From NCBI GenBank assembly GCA_026392535.1, contig JAPLBX010000099.1, positions 1-15,798 of the forward strand: DNA of 15,798 nt, given 5' to 3'. The notes beneath the pieces are model-generated. The model was not told the origin of the DNA, did not search any database, and saw only the letters and a program-made list of their open reading frames with translations. This document shows positions 6,802-14,578 of the stretch, piece after piece; positions within the stretch are counted from its first letter, which is position 1; each line of letters opens with the position of its first letter. The position numbers were made by a program, and so were the translations under genes. This stretch comes from Actinomycetota bacterium. GTDB lineage: Bacteria; Actinomycetota; Actinomycetes; S36-B12; UBA5976.

Positions 6802-7230
6802 ATGTTTTTCGGCACACATACTCCACGCCTTGATGAAAAATCCCGATTAATCCTTCCGGCGAAATTCCGTGAACTTCTTTCAAGTGGATTAGTAATTACC
6901 AAAGGACAGGAACGCTGTTTAGTTGTTTGGCCAAGAGCTGAATTTGATGAATATTCAAAACGCTTAAGAACAGCTGCCCAAACCAATAGCAATGTCCGCG
7001 CCTACATCAGAACTTTTTTCTCCAGTGTCTCTGACGAGCAGCCAGATAAACAAGGTCGAATCACTTTGCCTCCCGCACTTCGTGATTTCGCTGGCCTTGA
7101 TCGCGACTGCGTCGTCATTGGCACTGACACCCGCATCGAAATTTGGGATGCAAAAGCATGGGAGACCTACCTTGCTAATTCAGAAGCAGGTTTCGTTGAC
7201 CTTGATGGAGAGGTCATTCCAAACTTTTAA
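6802..7230 (+). CDS. mraZ: Transcriptional regulator MraZ
   Basis: This 142-residue protein has two SpoVT/AbrB-like halves, each with the DxxxR signature: DEKSRLILP near residues 10-18 and DKQGRITLP near 77-85. The start FFGTHTPRLDEK is typical of actinobacterial MraZ, and GGAGG lies 6 nt upstream of the ATG. MraZ forms a ring that binds tandem repeats in its own promoter and tunes expression of the division and cell wall cluster; such repeats are present at 6704-6740. It is the first gene of the dcw operon here and length is normal. The protein is cytoplasmic and nucleoid-associated. No promoter or terminator is evident between it and rsmH, but a structured RNA element lies there. Confidence 0.96.
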   Translation: MFFGTHTPRLDEKSRLILPAKFRELLSSGLVITKGQERCLVVWPRAEFDEYSKRLRTAAQTNSNVRAYIRTFFSSVSDEQPDKQGRITLPPALRDFAGLDRDCVVIGTDTRIEIWDAKAWETYLANSEAGFVDLDGEVIPNF

Positions 7231-7247
7231 AAAACTTGTGTGAGTTA

Positions 7248-7303
7248 CGGCCCGTTACCGAACCCGGCATCACTTCCCCGATACCGGACTCGGTGGCGGA
7301 CCG
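7248..7303 (+). ncRNA. Long hairpin between mraZ and rsmH, probable mraW RNA motif
   Basis: A long imperfect hairpin can form. CGG (7248-7250) pairs with CCG (7301-7303). After a C-A mismatch, CCGTT (7252-7256) pairs with GGCGG (7295-7299) with two G-U pairs. ACCGA (7257-7261) then pairs with TCGGT (7290-7294), and after a symmetrical AC/AC internal loop CCGG (7264-7267) pairs with CCGG (7284-7287). The 16-nt loop contains CACTTCCCC. The segment is richer in G+C than the genes. Its place in the gap before rsmH (mraW) in an actinobacterial dcw operon is that of the published mraW RNA motif, a conserved structure of unproven function thought to act in cis. The structure is read directly; the family assignment rests on position and has not been checked against the covariance model. 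Confidence 0.65.
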
Positions 7304-7346
7304 AAATTCATACGCACAACTTCACACAACTACATACAAACCAAAT

Positions 7347-7353
7347 AGAAGGG
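7347..7353 (+). promoter_or_regulatory. Ribosome binding site that decides the rsmH start
   Basis: AGAAGGG ends 8 nt before GTG 7362. It favours this start over the in-frame TTG at 7236, which has no Shine-Dalgarno sequence, would place the RNA hairpin inside the gene, and would add 42 residues without similarity to RsmH. Confidence 0.6.
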
Positions 7354-7361
7354 TCGAAAGA

Positions 7362-8327
7362 GTGGAGCAAGTAACCAGCAGTGTTACAGAGCCAAAGCAT
7401 GTGCCAGTCATGCTTGAGCGTTGCATTGCATTGTTAGCTCCAGCCATTTCGCGCCCAGATGCAGTTGTGATTGATGCGACTCTTGGTTTGGCTGGTCACA
7501 GCATTGCAATGCTTGAACAATTTCCGCAGCTTCGCCTAATTGGAATTGATCGCGATGAATCTGCGCTAGCAATCTCGCGCGAACGCCTTATGAATTATGC
7601 AGAACGAATCACACTGGTTCATGCAGTCTATGACGAAATATCTGATGTATTGGCAGATCTGGGCATTCCAGCAGTTGATGGCGTCCTATTCGATCTCGGA
7701 GTTTCTTCAATGCAACTCGATGTTGCTGAACGTGGTTTTTCTTACAATCAAGATGCCCACCTAGACATGCGAATGGATAACTCTGATGTTTTGACCGCAT
7801 CAGAAATTCTGAATTCGTATTCACACGGCGAACTAGCGCGAATCATTTCCAATTTTGGAGAAGAGAAGTTTGCAAGCCGAGTAGCAAGTGCAATTGTGAA
7901 GGCCCGCGAGACTGCACCAATTGAAACCACTGTGCAACTTGTGGAATTAATTAAAGGCGCAATTCCTGCCGCAGCTCGTCGCACAGGTGGCAACCCAGCT
8001 AAAAGAACTTTTCAAGCTTTGCGGATTGAAGTCAATTCTGAATTGAGTGTTTTAGAACGCGCAGTTCCACAATCTTTAAATGCGCTGAAGCCTGGTGGGC
8101 GAGTGGTAGTTATGTCTTACCACTCCTTGGAAGACAAGATCGTTAAAACAGCATTTGCAAAAGTCAGTACTTCAACTACACCAATTGATTTACCGATTAC
8201 ACCAGTTAAACCTGATTTTGAATTGTTAGTTCGTGGAAATGAAAAGGCAACTGACGAAGAAGTAGCTTCTAATCCAAGAGCTCGCTCTGTTCGCCTACGC
8301 GCTATCGCAAAGGCGGTGGCTGCATGA
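7362..8327 (+). CDS. rsmH: 16S rRNA (cytosine(1402)-N(4))-methyltransferase
   Basis: RsmH (MraW) methylates N4 of C1402 in the decoding centre of 16S rRNA, using S-adenosylmethionine. From GTG 7362 the protein has 321 residues, the family norm. Motifs in order are HVPVMLE close to the start, the SAM-binding VIDATLGLAGHS (about 35-46), GIDRDESA, DGVLFDLGVSSMQLD (about 105-119) with AERGFSY and LDMRMD, KRTFQALRIEVN, and YHSLEDKIVK near the end. All are well conserved. The frame stays open upstream to a TTG at 7236, so a 363-residue form is formally possible, but the added part overlaps the RNA hairpin. The stop overlaps the ftsL start by 4 nt (ATGA), indicating translational coupling. Confidence 0.95.
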   Translation: MEQVTSSVTEPKHVPVMLERCIALLAPAISRPDAVVIDATLGLAGHSIAMLEQFPQLRLIGIDRDESALAISRERLMNYAERITLVHAVYDEISDVLADLGIPAVDGVLFDLGVSSMQLDVAERGFSYNQDAHLDMRMDNSDVLTASEILNSYSHGELARIISNFGEEKFASRVASAIVKARETAPIETTVQLVELIKGAIPAAARRTGGNPAKRTFQALRIEVNSELSVLERAVPQSLNALKPGGRVVVMSYHSLEDKIVKTAFAKVSTSTTPIDLPITPVKPDFELLVRGNEKATDEEVASNPRARSVRLRAIAKAVAA

Positions 8328-8860
8328 GTGTTTTAGATGACTTCTTACCAAACGTAAAGAGCCTAGGAGAAATTAAACCTATTGCCGGCATTGGTCCGTC
8401 AATGGAATTAATTAAATCTGCAACCAACCGCTTTGGTTCGATTGGAATAAAAGCTTTTGCAGCCGTCTTCTTAACTCTCATGGTGGTGATGCAACTAGTA
8501 ATCCAAACATTTGTTTCACAAGGTGCTTTCACTGAACAACAGTTAATGCTTGAAGTCCGCACATCATCTGCACAGGTTCAAGCACTTGAACAACAGATCA
8601 CCGTGATGGCAGCCCCAGCCACATTGGCCAACCGAGCTGAAAACCTTGGAATGGTCATGATGGATACACCAGTCTTCTTAAGCCTTCAAGATGGCCAGAT
8701 CCTGGGTAAACCAGTTGCTGCTAATGCTTGGAGTAAGACTGCAAATAATGTGAAGACTTTAGATCACTCTTCAATAGCGCTAACTAAGAGTGGCGCTGAC
8801 CAGCTTCAAACCGCACAAATTTTGACCGACGATGCAGCCTTCTTAGTTAGCGGTAACTAA
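8324..8860 (+). CDS. ftsL: Cell division protein FtsL-like
   Basis: This 178-residue bitopic membrane protein has a cytoplasmic N-terminus of about 40 residues, one transmembrane helix at 41-63, then an extracytoplasmic coiled-coil stretch (about 68-95, rich in Gln, Glu and Leu) and the LANRAENLGM segment seen in FtsL/DivIC proteins. The last 60 residues are low in recognisable features. FtsL bridges the FtsQ-FtsB and FtsW-FtsI subcomplexes of the divisome. Sequence conservation in this family is poor, so the assignment rests mainly on topology and on the fixed place between rsmH and ftsI (compare Rv2164c). The start overlaps the rsmH stop by 4 nt, and the stop overlaps the ftsI start by 1 nt (TAATG). 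Confidence 0.85.
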   Translation: MSVLDDFLPNVKSLGEIKPIAGIGPSMELIKSATNRFGSIGIKAFAAVFLTLMVVMQLVIQTFVSQGAFTEQQLMLEVRTSSAQVQALEQQITVMAAPATLANRAENLGMVMMDTPVFLSLQDGQILGKPVAANAWSKTANNVKTLDHSSIALTKSGADQLQTAQILTDDAAFLVSGN

Positions 8861-10614
8861 TGAATACTCGCTTTGACACAAAGTCTTATGACGAAGCAAC
8901 CGATGTTGAATACCGCAATCACTATCTAACCAAACGGGTTAAATCAATGCGGTTGCTTTCTATTATCGTGTTTATGGCTTTGGCAATTCCGCTAATAAAT
9001 GTTCAAGCTTTTGTATCTCCTGAGGAAGTACTTGCTAATGCGGCGTCACAAATCAAAACTGTTTCGATTCCGGCAGTTCGTGGTCAGATAGTAGATCGAA
9101 ATGGCGTGATTTTGGCTGTCACGGTAGATGCTCGAGATGTGATTGCTGATCAAACTTTAGTAACCGATCCAGTGGGCGAAGCTCGCAAACTTGCGAACTT
9201 ACTCGATCTCGACCCTGCAGATCTTGCTGTGCGACTTAGCGGAGACAGCCGTTATGTAGTTGTAAAGCGAAATGCGACACCAACAACTTGGGACCAAATT
9301 GAAACACTTGGTTTGCCAGGAATCTTCAGTGAGCGCAGCCAAGCCCGCGCTTATCCTGAAGGTGAACTTGGAGCAAACATTCTTGGGTATGTAAACATCG
9401 ATGGCAAAGGTAGTAGCGGAATTGAGGAAATGCTCGATTCCGTTTTAGCTGGCACAAACGGAAGTCGTACTTTCACTGTGGTGCCAGGAGTTTCCACTGC
9501 TGACCAAGTTTTTACTGAAGCAATTGACGGAACGAATGTGCAGTTAACCATAGACCGCGATATTCAGTGGATAGCACAAGAAGCTATCACGGCGCAGGTT
9601 AAGAAAACTGGAGCTGCCAGTGGCAGCGTAATTGTTATGGATCCTAAAACTGGTGAAATTCTGGCAATGGCAACTGCTCCTACTTTTAATCCAAACAATT
9701 TGAATACTTCAAAAAGGAAAAACCAAGGAAATCGAATTCTCACTAACACTTACGAGCCAGGAAGTATTGGCAAGGCAATCACCGTTGCTACCGCAATGGA
9801 TTCTGGTGGATTGAATCCTCGCAGCAAGATGGTTATCCCATCGAAGCTCGTGCGGTATAACAAAACTTTTAGAGATCACGATCCACACGGTCGCATAAAA
9901 CTAACGCTCACTGGCGTGCTAGCAGTTTCTTCAAATATCGGTTCGATTATGGCAGCCGAAACCGTTAAAGACGATGTGCTTTACAACGCATTTCGCGCAT
10001 TTGGTATCGGAGAATTAACTGGACTTGGTTTTCCAGGTGAAACTCCTGGTTTGTTACCGACTCCTGAAAACTGGTCTGGTACAACAAAACCAACATTGGC
10101 ATTTGGTCAGGGTTACAGCCTTAACGCATTGCAAGCAACCAGTATCTATTCAACTTTCGCTAATGATGGTGTGAGAGTTGTGCCGAGAATCATTTCAGGT
10201 TACACAGATAAATCAGGACGCTTTGAAGCCACACCCGGTTCAACTAGTCGTCGGGTTATCTCAGCTGAAGTTGCGCGCAGTGTGCGCTTGATGATGGAAA
10301 GCGTTGTTTCTGCTGAAGGTACAGCGCCATTAGCAAAAATTAAGGGTTACCGAATAGCTGGTAAGACTGGTACGGCTTCTTATTACAGTCAAGCATTACA
10401 AAAGTACTCAGGCTACGTCGCATCATTCATAGGTATGGCTCCGGCCGACAAACCAGAACTAGTTATCTCTGTAGTCCTTGAGCGACCAGTCAATGGGCAC
10501 TACGGTGGCGAAGTAGCTGCACCGGTTTTCAAGAAAGTCATGACATTCGCATTGCAACGCATGAGAATTGTGCCAACGGGCAAACTAACAAGCCGATTGC
10601 CATTGGATTGGTGA
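8860..10614 (+). CDS. ftsI: Septal peptidoglycan transpeptidase FtsI (PBP3/PBPB)
   Basis: This class B penicillin-binding protein of 584 residues cross-links septal peptidoglycan together with FtsW. A short cytoplasmic tail (1-30) is followed by one membrane anchor (about 31-50), then the dimerisation/pedestal domain (IPAVRGQIVDRNG near 71-83), and the transpeptidase domain from about 220. The three catalytic motifs are present: SxxK as Ser302-Ile-Gly-Lys305 in YEPGSIGK, SxN as Ser357-Ser-Asn359, and KTG at 502-504 (AGKTGTA). No PASTA domain follows. Compared with the usual GSTFK/GSVNK, the active-site segment GSIGK is slightly unusual but keeps all essential residues. It overlaps ftsL by 1 nt. 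The downstream murE lies in the same reading frame, separated only by the TGA and two codons. Confidence 0.96.
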   Translation: MNTRFDTKSYDEATDVEYRNHYLTKRVKSMRLLSIIVFMALAIPLINVQAFVSPEEVLANAASQIKTVSIPAVRGQIVDRNGVILAVTVDARDVIADQTLVTDPVGEARKLANLLDLDPADLAVRLSGDSRYVVVKRNATPTTWDQIETLGLPGIFSERSQARAYPEGELGANILGYVNIDGKGSSGIEEMLDSVLAGTNGSRTFTVVPGVSTADQVFTEAIDGTNVQLTIDRDIQWIAQEAITAQVKKTGAASGSVIVMDPKTGEILAMATAPTFNPNNLNTSKRKNQGNRILTNTYEPGSIGKAITVATAMDSGGLNPRSKMVIPSKLVRYNKTFRDHDPHGRIKLTLTGVLAVSSNIGSIMAAETVKDDVLYNAFRAFGIGELTGLGFPGETPGLLPTPENWSGTTKPTLAFGQGYSLNALQATSIYSTFANDGVRVVPRIISGYTDKSGRFEATPGSTSRRVISAEVARSVRLMMESVVSAEGTAPLAKIKGYRIAGKTGTASYYSQALQKYSGYVASFIGMAPADKPELVISVVLERPVNGHYGGEVAAPVFKKVMTFALQRMRIVPTGKLTSRLPLDW

Positions 10615-10620
10615 TGCGAA

Positions 10621-12102
10621 GTGAAGCCAACTCTAATTCCAGTATCGCTTAATCAAGTAGTACAACAATCAAATTTGCCCGAAGTCAATTCGAACTTACA
10701 AGTCCGCGGGATAACTCATGATCACCGAAAAATTGAGCCAGGATTTATCTTTGCAGCAATCCCAGGCTTTAAGCGCCATGGCATTGAATTTGTAAGCGAT
10801 GCAATCACACTGGGTGCAGTTGCAGTGTTGACCGACTCGGTCGGAGCCAAATTGGCACCTGTTGGCTTGGAAATCATTCTTAGTGAAAATGGTCGCCACG
10901 ATATGGCGATTCTTGCAAAGCATGTTTATCAAGATGCCCAAAGCAAACTAATAACTGTCGGCGTGACTGGAACTAATGGGAAAACCACTACTACGAATCT
11001 GATTGCAGATGGTTTGACTGCTTTAGGTCAAAATCCATTGTTAGTTGGAACTATCGGAATCACACTAGGTGATGAGTCATTCGCAAGTAGTCGCACAACG
11101 CCAGAGGCAACAGATCTGCATGCCATCATTTTGGCTGCTCATCAAAACGGTGCTCGAAGTTTGGCCATGGAAGTTTCATCTCATGCATTGAGCTTGGGTC
11201 GCGTCGATGGAATCAAATATGACGTTGCAGTATTTACTGGGCTTTCGCAAGACCATTTAGATTTTCATGCTGACATGAATGAATATTTTGCCGCCAAAGC
11301 TTCACTGTTCACTAGGGAACGGTCAGAAATTGCAGTTATTTGCATTGACGATGCTTGGGGGTTGGAATTAGCGAAAATTACCGAGCTTCCGGTTGTCACA
11401 TATGGAGTTTCGAATCCAAATGCGGATTGGCATCCTAAAGAGATTGAAGTTTTAAGTGATGGCAGAACTCAATTCATTGCTTGTTACAAGAACATTGAGA
11501 TTAAAGTCATTCTTTCGATTCCAGGAGACTTCAACATTGCAAATGCTCTAGCGGCAATTGCAAGCGCAGAAGTATTGAAAATGGATCTACATGCGTTCGT
11601 TGAGAATTTCAGCGAGATAAAAGTGCCCGGTCGCCTTGAAAGAGTTGAATCGGGGCAAGATTTCGTAGCACTAGTTGATTACGCACATACTCCAGATGCA
11701 GTGGCTCGAGCAATCATGGTGGCCCGCACATGCACTGAGGGCCAGGTAATTGCAGTGCTTGGTTGTGGTGGCGATAGAGATCCTCATAAACGAATCCCAA
11801 TGGGTGAAAATGCCAGTAGGTATGCAGATTTGGTAGTTGTGACTGATGACAATCCGCGCACCGAAGATGCAAGCGAGATCCGTGCTGAAGTCATAAAGGG
11901 AACACAGAATGCAAACGCTGAAGTTGTTGAAATTGCCAACCGCCTAGAAGCAATTCATTTTGCGGTTAAGAATGCAAACCCAGGGGATTGCTTGATTGTG
12001 CTTGGCAAAGGTCATGAAACCGGGCAAGAGGTCAACGGAGTTGTAACTCCGTTTGATGACCGTATTGTTTTGGCCGAAGCTATTCGGGTGAGGATGACAT
12101 GA
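10621..12102 (+). CDS. murE: UDP-MurNAc-tripeptide synthetase, meso-diaminopimelate type
   Basis: This cytoplasmic ligase of 493 residues adds the third amino acid of the stem peptide to UDP-MurNAc-L-Ala-D-Glu, using ATP. It shows the uridine-binding N-terminal domain (GITHDHRKIEPGFIFAA), the P-loop VTGTNGKTTT with Lys121, EVSSHAL, the central DYAHTPDA, and a C-terminal DDNPRTED with Asn411-Pro412-Arg413. DNPR is the known specificity signature for meso-diaminopimelate rather than lysine, so the wall is predicted to be a DAP type. The start is GTG at 10621, 6 nt after the ftsI stop, with only a weak purine run before it; no other in-frame start lies nearby before an in-frame stop. The end overlaps murF by 4 nt (ATGA). 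Confidence 0.96.
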   Translation: MKPTLIPVSLNQVVQQSNLPEVNSNLQVRGITHDHRKIEPGFIFAAIPGFKRHGIEFVSDAITLGAVAVLTDSVGAKLAPVGLEIILSENGRHDMAILAKHVYQDAQSKLITVGVTGTNGKTTTTNLIADGLTALGQNPLLVGTIGITLGDESFASSRTTPEATDLHAIILAAHQNGARSLAMEVSSHALSLGRVDGIKYDVAVFTGLSQDHLDFHADMNEYFAAKASLFTRERSEIAVICIDDAWGLELAKITELPVVTYGVSNPNADWHPKEIEVLSDGRTQFIACYKNIEIKVILSIPGDFNIANALAAIASAEVLKMDLHAFVENFSEIKVPGRLERVESGQDFVALVDYAHTPDAVARAIMVARTCTEGQVIAVLGCGGDRDPHKRIPMGENASRYADLVVVTDDNPRTEDASEIRAEVIKGTQNANAEVVEIANRLEAIHFAVKNANPGDCLIVLGKGHETGQEVNGVVTPFDDRIVLAEAIRVRMT

Positions 12103-13493
12103 AATACTCGTTAGCCGAACTAGGTCAAGCCACCAATGCCCGCATCGAATACATCGATGCCGCCACAGAATTTGTTACTGGAGTTCAAACTGATTCTCGC
12201 AAAGTAGTACCTGGCGATTTGTTCGTAGCCATTAAGGGTGAAAACTTTGACGGGCATGATTTCATTGAAGATGCTTTCGAACGGGGCGCAGTGGCAGTCA
12301 TGGTTTCTTCAGCCACTGAAGAATTGAGTCTTCTAGTTGAGGACACTTTGGTGGGGCTTGGGAAACTTGCCAAATATCACCGCCACAATTTGAATGCGAA
12401 AGTTATTGCAATCACAGGTTCGAGTGGAAAAACCTCCACTAAAGATTTATTGGCTGCCACTTTGGAACAATTTGGCGAAACCATTGCACCAGCTGGTTCA
12501 TTTAATAATGAAATCGGATTACCAACCACAATATTGTCGGCGAGCACTACAACCAAATACTTAGTTCTTGAAATGGGTATGCGTGGTCTTGGCCATATCG
12601 ATTATCTATGTGAAATATCAGCACCTGATGTTTCAGCACTTTTGAATGTTGGGTCTGCACATATCGAACTACTTGGAACTCGCGAAGCAATAGCGAAAGC
12701 TAAAGGGGAGATATTTACTCGCCTAAAGCCAAATGGCAAAGCAATTTTATTCGTGGATGATAATTTGGTTGCAAGCTTAGGTAATCAAACAATTGCTCAA
12801 AAGATTACTTTTGGACAATCTGACTTATCTGACGTGAAGATCCAGAACCTAACATTGGATCAGGATGCAAAACCAACCGTCGATGTGACTTTTGCTGGTA
12901 AAACTCAATCAGTCTCTCTGAATATCGTTGGTGAACATCAGGCCTTCAACGCCGCCGCAGTGATTGCAATTTGCATGGCCCTAGATCTTGATTTTGATAA
13001 AGTTTGCGAAGCGGTTTCAAAAGCTAATCCAGTTTCCAAATGGCGAATGGAAGTTACTGAACTTACCAATGGTGTGACGCTGGTCAACGATGCATATAAC
13101 GCTAACCCAGAATCGATGCGGGCTGGGCTTAAAGCCCTTAAAGCCATGGCCGGAGAACGTCGCACCTGGGCTGTCTTGGGTCAAATGCGCGAACTTGGCA
13201 AAGAAGCAGATGTGGCACATGATGAAATCGGAAGGCTTTGTGTAAGGCTCGATGTAAATCGATTGGTCGCAGTAGGTCAAGGAGCCAAACTCATCCAAAT
13301 GGGGGCCTCATTGGAAGGTTCGTGGGGCAACGAGTCGATTTTTGTTGAGACGATAGACGAAGCATTGAAATTGCTTAAATCTGAACTAAAAACTGGGGGC
13401 ATTGTTTATCTAAAAGCGTCTCGCGCAATCGGCTTGGAGAGCGTGGCGCAAGCCCTCACTCAGTGGGCCTCAGGGAAGAATACGCACTCATGA
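12099..13493 (+). CDS. murF: UDP-MurNAc-tripeptide--D-Ala-D-Ala ligase
   Basis: MurF (464 residues, usual length) completes the pentapeptide by adding the D-Ala-D-Ala dipeptide. Visible are the N-terminal substrate-binding part (TGVQTDSRKVVPGDLFVAIK), the ATP-binding P-loop ITGSSGKTST with Lys111, the MurF-typical FNNEIGLPTTIL and EMGMRGLGHI, the central GEHQAFNAAA, and the C-terminal NDAYNANPESM followed by LGQMRELG. The enzyme is cytoplasmic and feeds MraY, the next gene. Both junctions are ATGA overlaps of 4 nt, so translation is likely coupled. Nothing unusual is seen. Confidence 0.96.
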   Translation: MKYSLAELGQATNARIEYIDAATEFVTGVQTDSRKVVPGDLFVAIKGENFDGHDFIEDAFERGAVAVMVSSATEELSLLVEDTLVGLGKLAKYHRHNLNAKVIAITGSSGKTSTKDLLAATLEQFGETIAPAGSFNNEIGLPTTILSASTTTKYLVLEMGMRGLGHIDYLCEISAPDVSALLNVGSAHIELLGTREAIAKAKGEIFTRLKPNGKAILFVDDNLVASLGNQTIAQKITFGQSDLSDVKIQNLTLDQDAKPTVDVTFAGKTQSVSLNIVGEHQAFNAAAVIAICMALDLDFDKVCEAVSKANPVSKWRMEVTELTNGVTLVNDAYNANPESMRAGLKALKAMAGERRTWAVLGQMRELGKEADVAHDEIGRLCVRLDVNRLVAVGQGAKLIQMGASLEGSWGNESIFVETIDEALKLLKSELKTGGIVYLKASRAIGLESVAQALTQWASGKNTHS

Positions 13494-14578
13494 GGTTGGT
13501 GTTAATTGCAGGTGGAATATCGCTGCTTTTATCGCTAATTCTCACCCCAATATTCGCAAGATTTCTGCGCCAAAAAGGTTTAGGCCAAGCAATTCGTCAA
13601 TCGACTGAAGACGTGCATTACCCAGACCATGAAACTAAAGCTGGCACACCTGGCATGGGTGGTGCGATCATGTTGTTTTCGCTGCTTGTTGGTTATGCCT
13701 CAGCGCACATCATCACTTTTCGTGCGCCTTCCTATTCCAGTTTCGTTGCGCTCTTTTTAACTTTCGCACTAGGCGCTGTGGGCTTTGCAGATGACTTCTT
13801 GAAAATCTTCAAACAACACAGTGCCGGTATTCGTGCCCGAACAAAACTTGGTGGTCAAATTGTTTGCGGTGCAGCATTTGCGTGGATGGCAACGCAAAAT
13901 CCAAGTATTAGTTGGTTGAATCCAACAAATTCCACAATGCCACCTGCTAGCCAAGCAATTTCATTTGTGCGAGACACGGGAATTCTTTTGCCTGCCGGAC
14001 TTTTTGTCATCTGGGTAATTTTCATTGTGGTAGCCACCACCAATGCAGTAAACATCACCGATGGTTTAGATGGGCTTGCAACAGGTGCAGCCGTAATGTC
14101 GTTCGGCGCATACACAGTGATTTCGGTTTGGCAATATGGTCAATCTTGTGCCTACGGAATTGGTCCACGTTGCTATTCAGTAGCAGACCCATTTGATCTT
14201 TCCGTTTTCGCTGCTGCTTTTGCAGGCGCACTACTTGGCTTCCTTTGGTACAACACATCACCTGCACAAATATTTATGGGTGACACTGGAGCATTGGCAA
14301 TTGGTGGTGGATTAGCAGCACTTGCAATCATGTCAAAAACTCAACTGCTATTGCCGCTCATTGGTCTTTTGTTCGTTGCAGTTGCAGTTTCAGTTATTTT
14401 GCAGGTTGGTTCATTCAAGCTTCGTGGAAAACGGATTTTCCGGATGGCGCCACTTCATCATCACTTTGAATTGCTCGGCTGGCATGAAGTAACAATCGTG
14501 GTTAGATTCTGGTTAATCCATGCTTTAGGTGTGGCGCTAGCAATTGCCATTTTCTACGGGGAATGGATCAGGCAGTGA
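13490..14578 (+). CDS. mraY: Phospho-N-acetylmuramoyl-pentapeptide-transferase
   Basis: MraY moves phospho-MurNAc-pentapeptide from UDP to undecaprenyl phosphate, making lipid I at the inner face of the membrane. From ATG 13490 it has 362 residues, the usual length, with about ten membrane helices. Key motifs are ADDFLK (Asp101, Asp102), NITDGLDGLATG (188-199), FMGDTGALAIGG with the Mg-binding Asp265, and MAPLHHHFELLGW near the end. The loop with two cysteines (QSCAYGIGPRCY) between helices resembles that of other actinobacterial MraY proteins. A GTG at 13463 is in frame and would add nine residues, but the ATG gives the ATGA overlap with murF seen at other junctions, so it is preferred. Confidence 0.95.
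   Translation: MRLVLIAGGISLLLSLILTPIFARFLRQKGLGQAIRQSTEDVHYPDHETKAGTPGMGGAIMLFSLLVGYASAHIITFRAPSYSSFVALFLTFALGAVGFADDFLKIFKQHSAGIRARTKLGGQIVCGAAFAWMATQNPSISWLNPTNSTMPPASQAISFVRDTGILLPAGLFVIWVIFIVVATTNAVNITDGLDGLATGAAVMSFGAYTVISVWQYGQSCAYGIGPRCYSVADPFDLSVFAAAFAGALLGFLWYNTSPAQIFMGDTGALAIGGGLAALAIMSKTQLLLPLIGLLFVAVAVSVILQVGSFKLRGKRIFRMAPLHHHFELLGWHEVTIVVRFWLIHALGVALAIAIFYGEWIRQ

Noticed and set aside
6992..7243. 83-codon + strand frame inside mraZ
   Set aside because: It overlaps the conserved MraZ coding frame completely and encodes nothing recognisable; a shadow frame.
7236..7361. N-terminal extension of RsmH from TTG 7236
   Set aside because: No ribosome binding site, no similarity to the RsmH start, and it would translate the long G+C-rich hairpin. 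GTG 7362 has AGAAGGG at good spacing and gives the normal length.
10614..10652. 12-codon frame starting at the TGATG of the ftsI stop
   Set aside because: It has an attractive stop/start overlap but is out of frame with murE, very short and without features; most likely chance.
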